Made by a program: the position numbers and the translations under genes. The notes beneath the pieces were generated by a model, which was given only the letters and a program-made list of their open reading frames with translations, was not told the DNA's origin and made no database searches. DNA of 64,000 nucleotides from Izemoplasma sp964435595 (GTDB taxonomy: Bacteria; Bacillota_I; Bacilli_A; Izemoplasmatales; Izemoplasmataceae), in the NCBI GenBank assembly GCA_964435595.1, contig CAYSZV010000004.1:1-64000 (forward strand), read 5' to 3'. Shown piece after piece: positions 51,951 to 60,888 of the stretch. Position 1 is the stretch's first letter. Each line of letters starts with the position of its first letter.

Positions 51951-53654
51951 ATGCAAAACAAATTATTACAAGAACATGAAGTTGGTGTTTTTGCATTAGG
52001 TGGTCTTGGCGAAGTTGGTAAAAATATGTATGTTGTTGAATACCAAGATGAAATTATAGTGATAGATTCCGGGATCCTTTTTCCTGACAGCTCACTTCTT
52101 GGAATTGATTATGTAATCAATGACTATACTTATCTAAAGGAAAACGAAGACAAAATAAAAGCACTGATTATTTCTCATGGACATGAGGACCATATCGGTG
52201 CAATTCCCTATTTACTAAAACAAGTTAAGATACCAAAAATTTATGCCAATGGAATTGCCATTGGACTCATAAAAAACAAAATGCAAGAGCATCGCGGACT
52301 ACGTATGAATTTAGTCGAATATCAAGAGTATGAAAAACTAGTTTTAGGAAAATTAAGTGTTTCATTTTATCGTACAAACCATTCTATCCCTGATAGTTTT
52401 GGTGTTGTTGTTCACACCCCAGAAGGTGTGATAGTTCACAGTGGAGATTTCAAATTTGACTTTACTCCAACAGGTCCAGATGCCAACTATCAAAGAATGG
52501 CTGAATTGGGACAAAAAGGAGTACTTCTTCTTATGAGTGAAAGTACCAATGCTGAACGAAAAGGATTTTCAAAATCCGAAAAATTAGTTTCCTCATCAAT
52601 CAAAGAAATATTTACAAAAATAAAAGGACGTGTCATTGTTGCAACATTCGCATCAAATGTACATCGTGTCCAACAAATTGTGGAAGCTAGTTATAAAACC
52701 AATCGGAAAATTGTCGCATACGGAAGAAGTATGTTGAAGACACTTGATGTTGGGACAGATATGGGATACATCAATGCACCAAAAGGGACATTCATTGATC
52801 CCCATCATGTAAACAAATATAAAGATGAACAAATCACAATCATTTGTACCGGATCACAAGGTGAGCCACTAGCTGCTTTATCACGTATCGCAGCAGGAAC
52901 ACACAGACAGATCAAAATCAAAGAAGGTGACACGGTAATATTCAGTTCTTCTCCGATTCCAGGAAACCAACTTGGTGTAGGTAATACAATCAATCAATTG
53001 TTTAGAAGAGGAGCAAACGTTATTACGAACTCTCCTTTAACTGATACCCATACTTCAGGACATGCCGGACAAGAAGAGCAAAAACTATTACTAAAACTAT
53101 TAAAGCCACGATTCTTTATGCCAATTCATGGAGAACATCGTATGTTAAAAATCCATGCGAATGTTGCACATCAAACAGGTGTAAGAAAAGGCAACAGTTT
53201 TGTACTTGATAATGGAGATGTTCTTGCCGTTTCAAAACGCTCAGCAAGACTTGCTGGAAAAGTACAAGCTGGAACTGTATATGTCGATGGAAAAGGTATT
53301 GGAGATATCGGTAATGTTGTAATTAGAGACCGTAAAGTATTGAGTGAAGATGGTCTACTTAGTGCAATTGTTACAATCAATACAAACACATTAGAAGTGA
53401 TCAATAATCCTGTCATTGTTTCAAGAGGCTTTATCTATATGAGAGCTCACGAAGAATTGACAAAAGAGTTATCAAATTTAGTTGAATCGTATGTAACAAA
53501 GAAACTAGCACACACCAAAAAGATAAATATAAATATCTTAAAACGAGATATCACAAAAATATTACGTGAAAAAATCATAGAAACAACGCAACGTAAACCT
53601 ATGATCATGCCAGTAATTATGACAGTAGATAAAGAAAGTGCCTATTTAGAATAG
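51951..53654 (+). CDS. rnjA: Ribonuclease J
   Basis: RNase J degrades and matures RNA in Firmicutes with 5'-3' exo- and endonuclease activity. The 567-residue protein has the metallo-beta-lactamase zinc motif H76-x-H78-x-D80-H81 (SHGHEDHIGA), the beta-CASP motifs (IVHSGDFKFDFTP, STNAERKGFSKSE, HTSGHAGQEEQKLLLKLLKP, MPIHGEHRMLK), and a C-terminal domain. I start at ATG 51951 with AAAGGAGG upstream; a frame extending 13 codons further covers the -10 box. J1 rather than J2 is a guess from the overall fit. Confidence 0.95.
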   Translation: MQNKLLQEHEVGVFALGGLGEVGKNMYVVEYQDEIIVIDSGILFPDSSLLGIDYVINDYTYLKENEDKIKALIISHGHEDHIGAIPYLLKQVKIPKIYANGIAIGLIKNKMQEHRGLRMNLVEYQEYEKLVLGKLSVSFYRTNHSIPDSFGVVVHTPEGVIVHSGDFKFDFTPTGPDANYQRMAELGQKGVLLLMSESTNAERKGFSKSEKLVSSSIKEIFTKIKGRVIVATFASNVHRVQQIVEASYKTNRKIVAYGRSMLKTLDVGTDMGYINAPKGTFIDPHHVNKYKDEQITIICTGSQGEPLAALSRIAAGTHRQIKIKEGDTVIFSSSPIPGNQLGVGNTINQLFRRGANVITNSPLTDTHTSGHAGQEEQKLLLKLLKPRFFMPIHGEHRMLKIHANVAHQTGVRKGNSFVLDNGDVLAVSKRSARLAGKVQAGTVYVDGKGIGDIGNVVIRDRKVLSEDGLLSAIVTINTNTLEVINNPVIVSRGFIYMRAHEELTKELSNLVESYVTKKLAHTKKININILKRDITKILREKIIETTQRKPMIMPVIMTVDKESAYLE

Positions 53655-53666
53655 GCACTTTTTTAT
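53635..53666 (+). terminator. Terminator after the RNase J gene
   Basis: Eleven-pair stem AAAGTGCCTAT / ATAGGCACTTT with loop TTAGA, followed by TTTTATTT; overlaps the stop codon. Confidence 0.8.
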
Positions 53667-53668
53667 TT

Positions 53669-54253
53669 CTAAAATAAAGTAACAACCACTTTGGCAATTT
53701 CTGTAAATCCGTAATGAATGTAATAATTAATTAGTCCATATAAAACAACAAAGCCAGGAGCGAACAACATTCCAGTAAATAGCCTAATTAAATTCTTGGA
53801 TTCATAGTTTGAAAGTCGTTGTATTACCCCATCTATCAATAATGGTAACATTAACAATAAAATCCATAAAACATCAAAGTTAAACAAGAATACCAAAATC
53901 GACAAATAAATACCGATAAGAATGCCACTACACCTTGCACAAAGAGGTAAATAAAAGTCTTTTAAATGGTAGCTCCGCTCTTTTTTTTGGTGACATCCAA
54001 AGAACAAAGCCAGATATTGTTTATCAAATAAAATATACATCACGACCAGTGGTATGAGTATGATAGATAAGGCTATTGCTGCAATTAAAGATATTCTTAC
54101 TATTGAAAGTGAGTCTAATTGGCCGTAAAACAAAGCATATCCAACTTGTGATATAAATACGATGAATCCTACAAGAAAATACATCTCTTTAATAGAGACT
54201 GGATTTTGATGTAAACAGGATGTATCACGATGACATGTTCGACAAGTACCCAT
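53669..54253 (-). CDS. DUF2085 membrane protein
   Basis: The 194-residue protein opens with a cysteine-rich stretch (MGTCRTCHRDTSCLHQNP) and has four or five membrane helices. The DUF2085 signature is clear: FFGCHQKKERSYHLKDFYLPLCARCSGILIGIY, with CHQ-x-x-E-R-S and C-x-R-C-x-G. The family is thought to bind a metal through these residues, but no function is established. I start at ATG 54253 with GGAGGA upstream; seven upstream codons in frame include that ribosome site. Confidence 0.8.
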   Translation of the reverse strand: MGTCRTCHRDTSCLHQNPVSIKEMYFLVGFIVFISQVGYALFYGQLDSLSIVRISLIAAIALSIILIPLVVMYILFDKQYLALFFGCHQKKERSYHLKDFYLPLCARCSGILIGIYLSILVFLFNFDVLWILLLMLPLLIDGVIQRLSNYESKNLIRLFTGMLFAPGFVVLYGLINYYIHYGFTEIAKVVVTLF

Positions 54254-54291
54254 AGTTGATTCCTCCAAATGCAATTATACTAAATTAATAG

Positions 54292-54316
54292 AAAAAAGGC
54301 AAAATTGCCTTTTTAA
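54292..54316 (-). terminator. Terminator after the 287-residue membrane-protein gene
   Basis: Stem AAAAAGGCAA / TTGCCTTTTT, overlapping the stop codon. Confidence 0.75.
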
Positions 54317-55176
54317 AATTGTCTTCTTTTTGCAAGTCCGTATCCAGATGATGATCCTGCCAATCCCCACAATATAGCAAATCCAAATGGAGAGGCATAT
54401 CCCAAGTTAGGATCACTTAACAATTCAGTAAATGAAACATCTAAAAACACTGCTTCCATCAATACTACCAATCCAATCGAAGCCAACACAGAAACAACAG
54501 ATACAATCGCAATAATAACTTTTGCTTTTTCAGTAAATGTTCCACCCAATAATTTATAACCTAAGAATGTAGCAAACCCTATAGCTACGGTAGTAAGAGG
54601 TAATATCCAACCAATAATATAAACAACAAAGAATATAAGACTACCAGCAAATGCTCCTAATAAAGCCCCTAATATTCCCATTCCATATTTTACATCACTC
54701 TTCGCTTCATTGATTTGTTCCGACGCATGATTATAACAAGTTTGATGAGCACGAATCGTAATACGATTTGTGATAACCTCTTCAAGCGTCTCTTCTTTAC
54801 AATACACACATACACTTGGTGGACTGATTCCTATTTGTTGAAATCCAGTTACCAATAATTGTAGTGCTTCCATTAAGTTCGTTGCATTTAGCCCTTTTAA
54901 ACCTTCATTAATGAATACATTTAAGTACGTACCTGATACTTTATAGTTAATAACTTTTAGTGCTTTCTTATTTTGACTGATAAATTCGACAAGTGCCTCA
55001 GCCTTTGCTTGATCAATTTCATCATATGAAACCACCATTGTTTTATATGATGGTTGTCTTGCAGTTAAATCTGTATTTTGTAGTAATGAAACTGTAAATC
55101 CATTTACTTTACCCCAAGTGGTTTTTTTGTCTACCACCCAATTTAATTCAGTTGCGATTTTTTTAATTGTAGCCAT
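54313..55176 (-). CDS. Membrane protein with N-terminal soluble domain and Cys/His site, unknown function
   Basis: The 287-residue product has a soluble N-terminal half of about 160 residues ending in CVYCKEETL...RAHQTCYNH, a possible zinc site (CxxC then HxxCxxH), and three or four membrane helices after residue 165, with GMGILGALLGAFAGSLIFF and a Gly-rich end (GLAGSSSGYGLAKRR). I do not recognise the family. The ribosome site is AAGGAGGAAG. It lies between the DUF2085 gene and the lysine operon and is separated from both by terminators. Confidence 0.6.
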   Translation of the reverse strand: MATIKKIATELNWVVDKKTTWGKVNGFTVSLLQNTDLTARQPSYKTMVVSYDEIDQAKAEALVEFISQNKKALKVINYKVSGTYLNVFINEGLKGLNATNLMEALQLLVTGFQQIGISPPSVCVYCKEETLEEVITNRITIRAHQTCYNHASEQINEAKSDVKYGMGILGALLGAFAGSLIFFVVYIIGWILPLTTVAIGFATFLGYKLLGGTFTEKAKVIIAIVSVVSVLASIGLVVLMEAVFLDVSFTELLSDPNLGYASPFGFAILWGLAGSSSGYGLAKRRQF

Positions 55177-55224
55177 ACTCTTCCTCCTTAATATTCACTA
55201 ATTAGAATTTTACAATAATATTAT

Positions 55225-55260
55225 AAAAAAGTAAATAACATGTTCGTTATTTACCTTTTT
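55225..55260 (-). terminator. Terminator at the end of the lysine fermentation operon
   Basis: Nine-pair stem GTAAATAAC / GTTATTTAC with loop GAACAT, followed by TTTTTT on the minus strand; overlaps the kamE stop. Confidence 0.8.
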
Positions 55261-56026
55261 TCTTCATCAATTCTTGGACAAAAAAACTCGCTACATCTTC
55301 CGCATATTTCTTCGGTCCAAACCCTGCATCAAATCCAAGTTCTTTCGCAAGTTCATGAGAGATTCTTGGACCACCTACAATTAATACAAATCGATGTCTT
55401 AAATTTTCTGCTTCAAGCAATTCTATCATGTTTACTAAATTCTTAATATGAACATCTTTTTGAGTTACTGTTTGTGAAATCAATAATACATCTGCATTCA
55501 CTTGTAATGCTTTATGAATCATTTCTTCATTTTCTACTTGGCTACCCATATTATAGGCATCGATCCCTGCATATCTTTCGAGGCCATAGTGTCCAGCGAA
55601 CCCTTTCATATTCATGATTGCATCGATCCCAACTGTGTGGGCATCTGTACCAGTTGACGCTCCAACTACAACAATGTTTTTATCAAAGTTTTTAGCTATC
55701 ATATCTTCAATTTCATACTTATTAAATACATCTGTTTCAACTGTATCAACTGTGATCATATTGTAGTTGACCGTATGTGTTAAACTACCATAGATTATAT
55801 ACATTGTAAACTCATTATCAAGGGTAATACTCTCCGCTACAAGCGGATCCATAATCCCCATTTTTCGCGCTAATTCTTTTGCTGCTTCATCCCCTTTTTC
55901 ATCGTTTGAAACGGGGAGTGTAAAACTAATTTGTACCTTGCCATCATTCATTGTATCACCGTAAGGCTTCAGTTTTTCGAGGTCTAATTTCTTAGAATAA
56001 TTCTTGTTTGACATGTCATATCCCAT
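55247..56026 (-). CDS. kamE: Lysine/beta-lysine 5,6-aminomutase, beta subunit
   Basis: KamE is the cobalamin- and PLP-linked small subunit of the mutase that moves the terminal amino group of beta-lysine to carbon 5. The 259-residue protein has the B12 motif D128-x-H130-x-x-G133 (STGTDAHTVGIDAIMN), RYAGIDAYNMGSQVENEE, DVLLISQTVTQKDVHIKN and VGGPRISHELAKELGFDAGFG. The start ATG 56026 lies eight bases after GGAGG; a second ATG four codons later is less well placed. It is the last gene of the operon. Confidence 0.96.
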   Translation of the reverse strand: MGYDMSNKNYSKKLDLEKLKPYGDTMNDGKVQISFTLPVSNDEKGDEAAKELARKMGIMDPLVAESITLDNEFTMYIIYGSLTHTVNYNMITVDTVETDVFNKYEIEDMIAKNFDKNIVVVGASTGTDAHTVGIDAIMNMKGFAGHYGLERYAGIDAYNMGSQVENEEMIHKALQVNADVLLISQTVTQKDVHIKNLVNMIELLEAENLRHRFVLIVGGPRISHELAKELGFDAGFGPKKYAEDVASFFVQELMKKKGK

Positions 56027-57589
56027 CTATTTTGCCTCCTTTAACTCTTTTACCATACGGTCAATTACTGGATTGCAATATTCAATACCCTTCAGAGCAA
56101 CACCTTTCAATCCTTTACCAGAATCTTTTGGTCTTTTGATTCCAGCAAAGATTCCTCGTTCTAATGTTTCAAATATTCCAATGCTAGCAATCTCATCCAA
56201 TAACATCGTAGCATCTTGTAAAACCTTATTCGCACGATTGACAATGATTCCATTTTTCTTGAATTCAATTTCACTACCAAAGTCTTTCATTGTTTTGTTA
56301 ATGTACCTAGCATTTTCAATTGCTAAGTAGCGATCACTCATAAATGGTGTATGAACAGCTTCAGTCAACATACCCAATAAGTGTATACGTTGTTCTGTCG
56401 CTGTTGTAACAATATTGAATAATGCATTTTGAACTTGTCCTCTAAATATATTTCCCGTCATATATTTTGTTGGTGGCATATATTTTAAAGGTGCATTTGG
56501 AAATATATCTCGTGCCATTTGAGCTTGTGCTATTTCATACAAGAATCCATTTTCTACTTCAGGATCTATTTCAAAAGCATGTCCTAGACCTTGTAATTCC
56601 TCTTTCATATGAGCAAGTAATGCAAACTGTTCATTGATAAATTGTGAGGCCAAAACAGTGTGTGCTTCTGTGACTGCATCACTCGTTGTAAGATAGTTAT
56701 CTTCTCCTGTATTAATAATAATTCCAGAATAAGCATTGATGACTCTAGAAAAGTATTGGTCAACAAATGTTCTCTTCATATTAATATCCCTGAAGAGTAT
56801 ACCGTACAATGAATCATTCAACATCATGTCCAAACGTTCGAGTGCTCCCATACATGCGATTTCTGGCATACAAAGTCCTGATGCATAATTCACAAGTCGA
56901 ATATATCTTCCGAGTTCTTCTCCAACTTCATCTAAAGCACTTCTCATGATTTTAAAATTTTCTTGAGTAGCGTACGTTCCACCAAATCCTTCTGTTGTCG
57001 GACCATAAGGAACAAAATCCAAAAGACTTTGACCAGTTGTTCTAATTACAGCAACTACATCCGCTCCAGCCTTAGCCGCAGCCTTTGCTTGTACAACATC
57101 TTCGTAAATATTTCCTGTTGCTACAATTACATATAATAACGGTCCTTCTTTGTCTCCATATTTTTGAAAGAATGACTCTCTTTTTGCCTTGTTATCTTTG
57201 ATGCGAAATAGAGCTTCATCAATATCGTTTTCTAAGAGTTTTTTCGTCTCAGCTTTGGATGGAATTTCAAAGTCAGTTAGGTTGATTTTCTTTTCTACAA
57301 GCAAGTCTACAATTTCACTAATTTCTTTACCAGTTGCTTTGATTGCTCCTGCCAAATAATTTGAAACTCCTACACCTAAATCACCATGTTTTACGATGTG
57401 ATCTACCACTACATTTGGTAGGGGAACATCAAACTCATCTACGCCATCAATTCCAAGTAATCTACAGACTGTTCTTTCGACCGAAACAGTTGTATGTGAA
57501 TCGATAAATTTTTGTGTTTCTTTTGCGATTTTTAAGGCATGTTTTCTAGCCTCTTCTATGTTGTCTTTGCTTAAATGTAATTTACCCAT
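56027..57589 (-). CDS. kamD: Lysine/beta-lysine 5,6-aminomutase, alpha subunit
   Basis: KamD is the 520-residue TIM-barrel subunit that holds the substrate and binds PLP with KamE. Conserved stretches are SVERTVCRLLGIDGVDE, YGDKEGPLLYVIVATGNIYEDVVQAKAAA, VIRTTGQSLLDFVPYGPTTEGFGGTYATQEN, and YMPPTKYMTGNIFRGQVQN. Its length matches the clostridial subunit. It ends directly before kamE and begins five bases after kamB. Confidence 0.97.
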   Translation of the reverse strand: MGKLHLSKDNIEEARKHALKIAKETQKFIDSHTTVSVERTVCRLLGIDGVDEFDVPLPNVVVDHIVKHGDLGVGVSNYLAGAIKATGKEISEIVDLLVEKKINLTDFEIPSKAETKKLLENDIDEALFRIKDNKAKRESFFQKYGDKEGPLLYVIVATGNIYEDVVQAKAAAKAGADVVAVIRTTGQSLLDFVPYGPTTEGFGGTYATQENFKIMRSALDEVGEELGRYIRLVNYASGLCMPEIACMGALERLDMMLNDSLYGILFRDINMKRTFVDQYFSRVINAYSGIIINTGEDNYLTTSDAVTEAHTVLASQFINEQFALLAHMKEELQGLGHAFEIDPEVENGFLYEIAQAQMARDIFPNAPLKYMPPTKYMTGNIFRGQVQNALFNIVTTATEQRIHLLGMLTEAVHTPFMSDRYLAIENARYINKTMKDFGSEIEFKKNGIIVNRANKVLQDATMLLDEIASIGIFETLERGIFAGIKRPKDSGKGLKGVALKGIEYCNPVIDRMVKELKEAK

Positions 57590-57594
57590 TTATA

Positions 57595-58590
57595 TCACTT
57601 CCGATCTTCTATAACATTGATACAAGGTATATCAATATGTTGTTCTAATAGTTGTTTGAATCTTGTGTTATCAAACGTATATCCATATGGACTTGTTGGA
57701 TTATAACTTACAAACAACAATGTACTTTTATGTTTCACTTTAATATTGATGTTCATTTTATTTAGTTTATTGTAATAGTTATTACTACAAAGAATATGTG
57801 ACGCATCATTGACAATGAGAGTCAAGTCTTGGACTTGATCTCGTATTGAAATCAAACTCTTGATGATATTATCAGTCAGCGCTCCATTCAAATACAGATA
57901 TCTTGCGTTCTTAGTTAATACTCTTTGTAACAAGTCTGTATTGGAATGAATCCATATATCTTCAATCTGTTCAACCTCATGATTCTTATCGATAACACAA
58001 TTCATACTTGGCAACAAGTTTTTAATATCTCTTTCAATTTCATCTACTTGAAATTGAGCCACAATACCAGCTGTATCCAATACTACTCTTTCCATCTCTT
58101 CATTGTATGATGCTCCAGTAGATAAAATTACTGCATCTGATACTTGAGTTGATGCCAATGATTTACGGAACAATGCTCCATCAATCAAAATCTTTTTCGG
58201 ACCATATTTTTTTAATCTTTTAATGACTTCAATCATTTCGTGTTTGGTCGAAGGACCTGCCACTAGTATGGTTTGATCTTTGGTAACTTCAACAATAACA
58301 ATTTCACCAAGTGGAGTTGTTATATTGGTTTTTTCATGTATAATAACATCCGAGCGAATACAATCATATGCAGTTGCTATGATTGTATTTTTATATACAT
58401 AGATTTGAGGCTTTGGTAGATTTGTTACTGTATCAATTAATTCTCCATCAAGTCCGATAGAGGTTATCGCTATAACATCATCTTTGTATTCCTCAATAAT
58501 CGTATTTAATACGGTTGTTTTTCCAGCGTTTTTTGCTGTTCCAATGATACTAATTGTGTGATTGAAGTCGATATATTGTTTTAAAATAAT
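57595..58590 (-). CDS. kamB: KamB-like reactivase subunit of lysine 5,6-aminomutase, apparent ATT start
   Basis: The frame from kamD back to the kamA stop codes for about 331 residues, but no ATG, GTG or TTG start is found until GTG 58263, which would cut off the N-terminal third. That third contains a P-loop-like segment IIGTAKNAGKTTVLN, ITSIGLDGELIDTVTNLPKP and TTPLGEIVIVEV, so it is real protein. The frame is open to a stop at 58606-58608. I place the start at ATT 58590, sharing a base with the kamA TAA in a TAATT junction, the position where TAATG occurs elsewhere in this operon. Position between kamA and kamD fits KamB, thought to help KamC reactivate the B12 mutase. Confidence 0.7.
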   Translation of the reverse strand: MILKQYIDFNHTISIIGTAKNAGKTTVLNTIIEEYKDDVIAITSIGLDGELIDTVTNLPKPQIYVYKNTIIATAYDCIRSDVIIHEKTNITTPLGEIVIVEVTKDQTILVAGPSTKHEMIEVIKRLKKYGPKKILIDGALFRKSLASTQVSDAVILSTGASYNEEMERVVLDTAGIVAQFQVDEIERDIKNLLPSMNCVIDKNHEVEQIEDIWIHSNTDLLQRVLTKNARYLYLNGALTDNIIKSLISIRDQVQDLTLIVNDASHILCSNNYYNKLNKMNINIKVKHKSTLLFVSYNPTSPYGYTFDNTRFKQLLEQHIDIPCINVIEDRK

Positions 58591-59846
58591 TATGAATGCT
58601 TTCTTTTACGTTTTAGATTGAATTGATCCAATTTTGGACTTGGTGCTATATATGGATCAAATTTACCTTCTCGTGCAGCTACACAATCTTCACAATCACA
58701 CTCATTATCATATCTTGTAGGACCATAATATGTTGTTATCATTCCCTCATAATTTCTTAGAATCGTTTTACCAGGTGCTTGAGAAATTATGTAATTTGGC
58801 ATAACAGGAATTTTCCCTCCTCCACCAGGTGCATCAACTACAAATGTAGGAACTGCAATTCCTGATATGTGTCCACGTAATCCTTCGATGATTTCAATTC
58901 CTTTTGAAACGGGAGTTCTAAAATGTTCAATTCCTTTTGATAAATCACATTGATAAATATAGTAAGGTCTTACTCTTATTTCAATCAATCGTTTTACCAA
59001 TTTCTTCATGATGTTTACACAATCATTTACACCTTTTAATAATACACTTTGATTACCAACAGGGATTCCTGCATTGGCAATCAAATCAATTGCTTTCTTA
59101 CTCTCAAGGGTTAACTCTTTTGGATGGTTAAAATGCGTGTTTAGCCAAATTGGATGATATTTTTGTAACATCCCAACGAGTTCAGGTGTAATACGTTGTG
59201 GCATTACTACTGGCGTTCTTGTTCCAATTCGAATCACACCAACATGATCGATTGTTCGTAACTTTTTGATAATATATTCTAATCGTTCATCAGAAACCAA
59301 TAGTGCATCTCCACCTGATAATAAGACATCATTTACTTCTGGATGATTACGGATATACTCAATTGCTTGATCAACATTATCCATTTTGCTACCCGCATCT
59401 TTTTGTCCAGCAAAACGTCTTCTTGTACAGTGTCTACAATACATGCTACACATATCTGTGATTAAGAATAACACACGATCAGGATAACGATGTGTTAGTC
59501 CTGGTACAACACTATCTCCATCTTCATGAAGTGGATCATCTAAATCATGTTTCCCCATGTGTAATTCTTCTACACCAGGTACAGCTTGTAATAAGACTGG
59601 ATCTTTCTTATTTTTCGGATTAATTAAGGTCAAATAATACGGTGTGATAGCCATTCTAAATTCTGCTAATACTGCTTTGATTTCTTCATATTCACTTGAA
59701 TCAAGAGAAATATATTTTTCCAAATCTTTGACAGATTGAATTCGATTTCTTACTTGCCATTTCCAATCGTTCCATTCTTTATCCGTCACATTAGGAAAAT
59801 ACAACTCTCTTCTTTTTAGATATTTTGTATATAATTTAACAGCCAT
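58590..59846 (-). CDS. kamA: Lysine 2,3-aminomutase
   Basis: KamA, a radical SAM and PLP enzyme, converts L-lysine to beta-lysine, the first step. The 418-residue protein has the cluster motif C133-SMY-C137-RH-C140 (ITDMCSMYCRHCTRRRFAG), the SAM-binding GGDALL, RIGTRTPVVMPQRI, and a C-terminal zinc-type cysteine set (CDCEDC). The N-terminal part and length match clostridial KamA. The ribosome site is AGGAGG; the start is twelve bases after kdd. Confidence 0.97.
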   Translation of the reverse strand: MAVKLYTKYLKRRELYFPNVTDKEWNDWKWQVRNRIQSVKDLEKYISLDSSEYEEIKAVLAEFRMAITPYYLTLINPKNKKDPVLLQAVPGVEELHMGKHDLDDPLHEDGDSVVPGLTHRYPDRVLFLITDMCSMYCRHCTRRRFAGQKDAGSKMDNVDQAIEYIRNHPEVNDVLLSGGDALLVSDERLEYIIKKLRTIDHVGVIRIGTRTPVVMPQRITPELVGMLQKYHPIWLNTHFNHPKELTLESKKAIDLIANAGIPVGNQSVLLKGVNDCVNIMKKLVKRLIEIRVRPYYIYQCDLSKGIEHFRTPVSKGIEIIEGLRGHISGIAVPTFVVDAPGGGGKIPVMPNYIISQAPGKTILRNYEGMITTYYGPTRYDNECDCEDCVAAREGKFDPYIAPSPKLDQFNLKRKRKHS

Positions 59847-59857
59847 ATTGACACCTC

Positions 59858-60883
59858 CTATGTGTATATTCTTTCAAATAGTTGTTTGATCTTCGGTGCA
59901 TTATTTACTAGATTTAATGTCAATTCAGCGTGACCTTTTGTGTATCCATTTCCAATAATCATAGTTACATCACTCCCCACACCTTCAGCACCAAGTGCTG
60001 CTTTTGTGAAAGATGTTGCCATACTAAAGTAATATACAGTTCCTGTATCTTTTGTTGCTAAGATGCATCCCATTTCAGTATTGGGAACATTTACTACATT
60101 GATTGTTACATCCGCCAATTCAGGAGCGATGCTTCTAACTTTTTCATACACATCAATCGCATTTGTAGCATCTGCTAAAATGACATCGTGACATAAGTCT
60201 AATTCTTGTAACAAATCAATTTGCCATGCTTCGTTTACAACACCAATAACGTGTCCATTCTCACCAACATTTTTCATTGCTTGATAAGCACAAAGCACAC
60301 CACTTTTCCCTGCAGCACCAATAATAACCACAGTATCTCCTTCATTAACAAGTTTATTAACTTGTGCTGGCGCACCAGCTACATCTAAAGCAGCCAATAC
60401 CAAATGTTCATCCATATCATCAGGCACTTTGGCATAAATTCCTGATTCAAATAAAATTGCTGTTCCTTCGATATGTACTTGATCATTTTCAATATTAATT
60501 GATTTGATTTTATGAATCTTCAACGGTGTTAATGAAAGAGAAACCAGTGTCGCTAATTTATCTCCTACTTTTAAGTCAGTAGGAAATGAGTTCCCTATTT
60601 CCTTAATCGTTCCAATTAACATTCCGCCACTTCCAGTGACAGGATTTTGCATTTTTCCTCTTTCATTAACAATGTCTAATATCATTGCTTCCATTTTGGT
60701 TACATCTTTATCACATGCATTTTTAATTTGTGTAAAAGACGCACTATCAATATTTAATGTGATGACATCAATCAGCAATTCATTCTCATAGATTTGCATA
60801 TCATTATCTATTTTTGTTGCCGCTTGTGGTAACACACCCTTTGGTGTAATCACTCGATTTGTCCCATATTTACAAGTTTTCAT
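59858..60883 (-). CDS. kdd: L-erythro-3,5-diaminohexanoate dehydrogenase
   Basis: Kdd oxidises 3,5-diaminohexanoate to 3-keto-5-aminohexanoate with NAD+. The 341-residue protein has the Rossmann motif TVVIIGAAGKSGVLCAYQAMK, an N-terminal part CKYGTNRVITPKGVLPQAATKIDN typical of Kdd, and GNGYTKGHAELTLNLVN near the end. Between kce and kamA the identity is clear. The ribosome site is GAAGGAG. Confidence 0.96.
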   Translation of the reverse strand: MKTCKYGTNRVITPKGVLPQAATKIDNDMQIYENELLIDVITLNIDSASFTQIKNACDKDVTKMEAMILDIVNERGKMQNPVTGSGGMLIGTIKEIGNSFPTDLKVGDKLATLVSLSLTPLKIHKIKSINIENDQVHIEGTAILFESGIYAKVPDDMDEHLVLAALDVAGAPAQVNKLVNEGDTVVIIGAAGKSGVLCAYQAMKNVGENGHVIGVVNEAWQIDLLQELDLCHDVILADATNAIDVYEKVRSIAPELADVTINVVNVPNTEMGCILATKDTGTVYYFSMATSFTKAALGAEGVGSDVTMIIGNGYTKGHAELTLNLVNNAPKIKQLFERIYT

Positions 60884-60888
60884 GTTTG

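Noticed and set aside
58261..58263. GTG 58263 as the true start of kamB
   Set aside because: It would remove 109 codons with clear protein character, including the NAGKTT nucleotide site, and has no good ribosome site.
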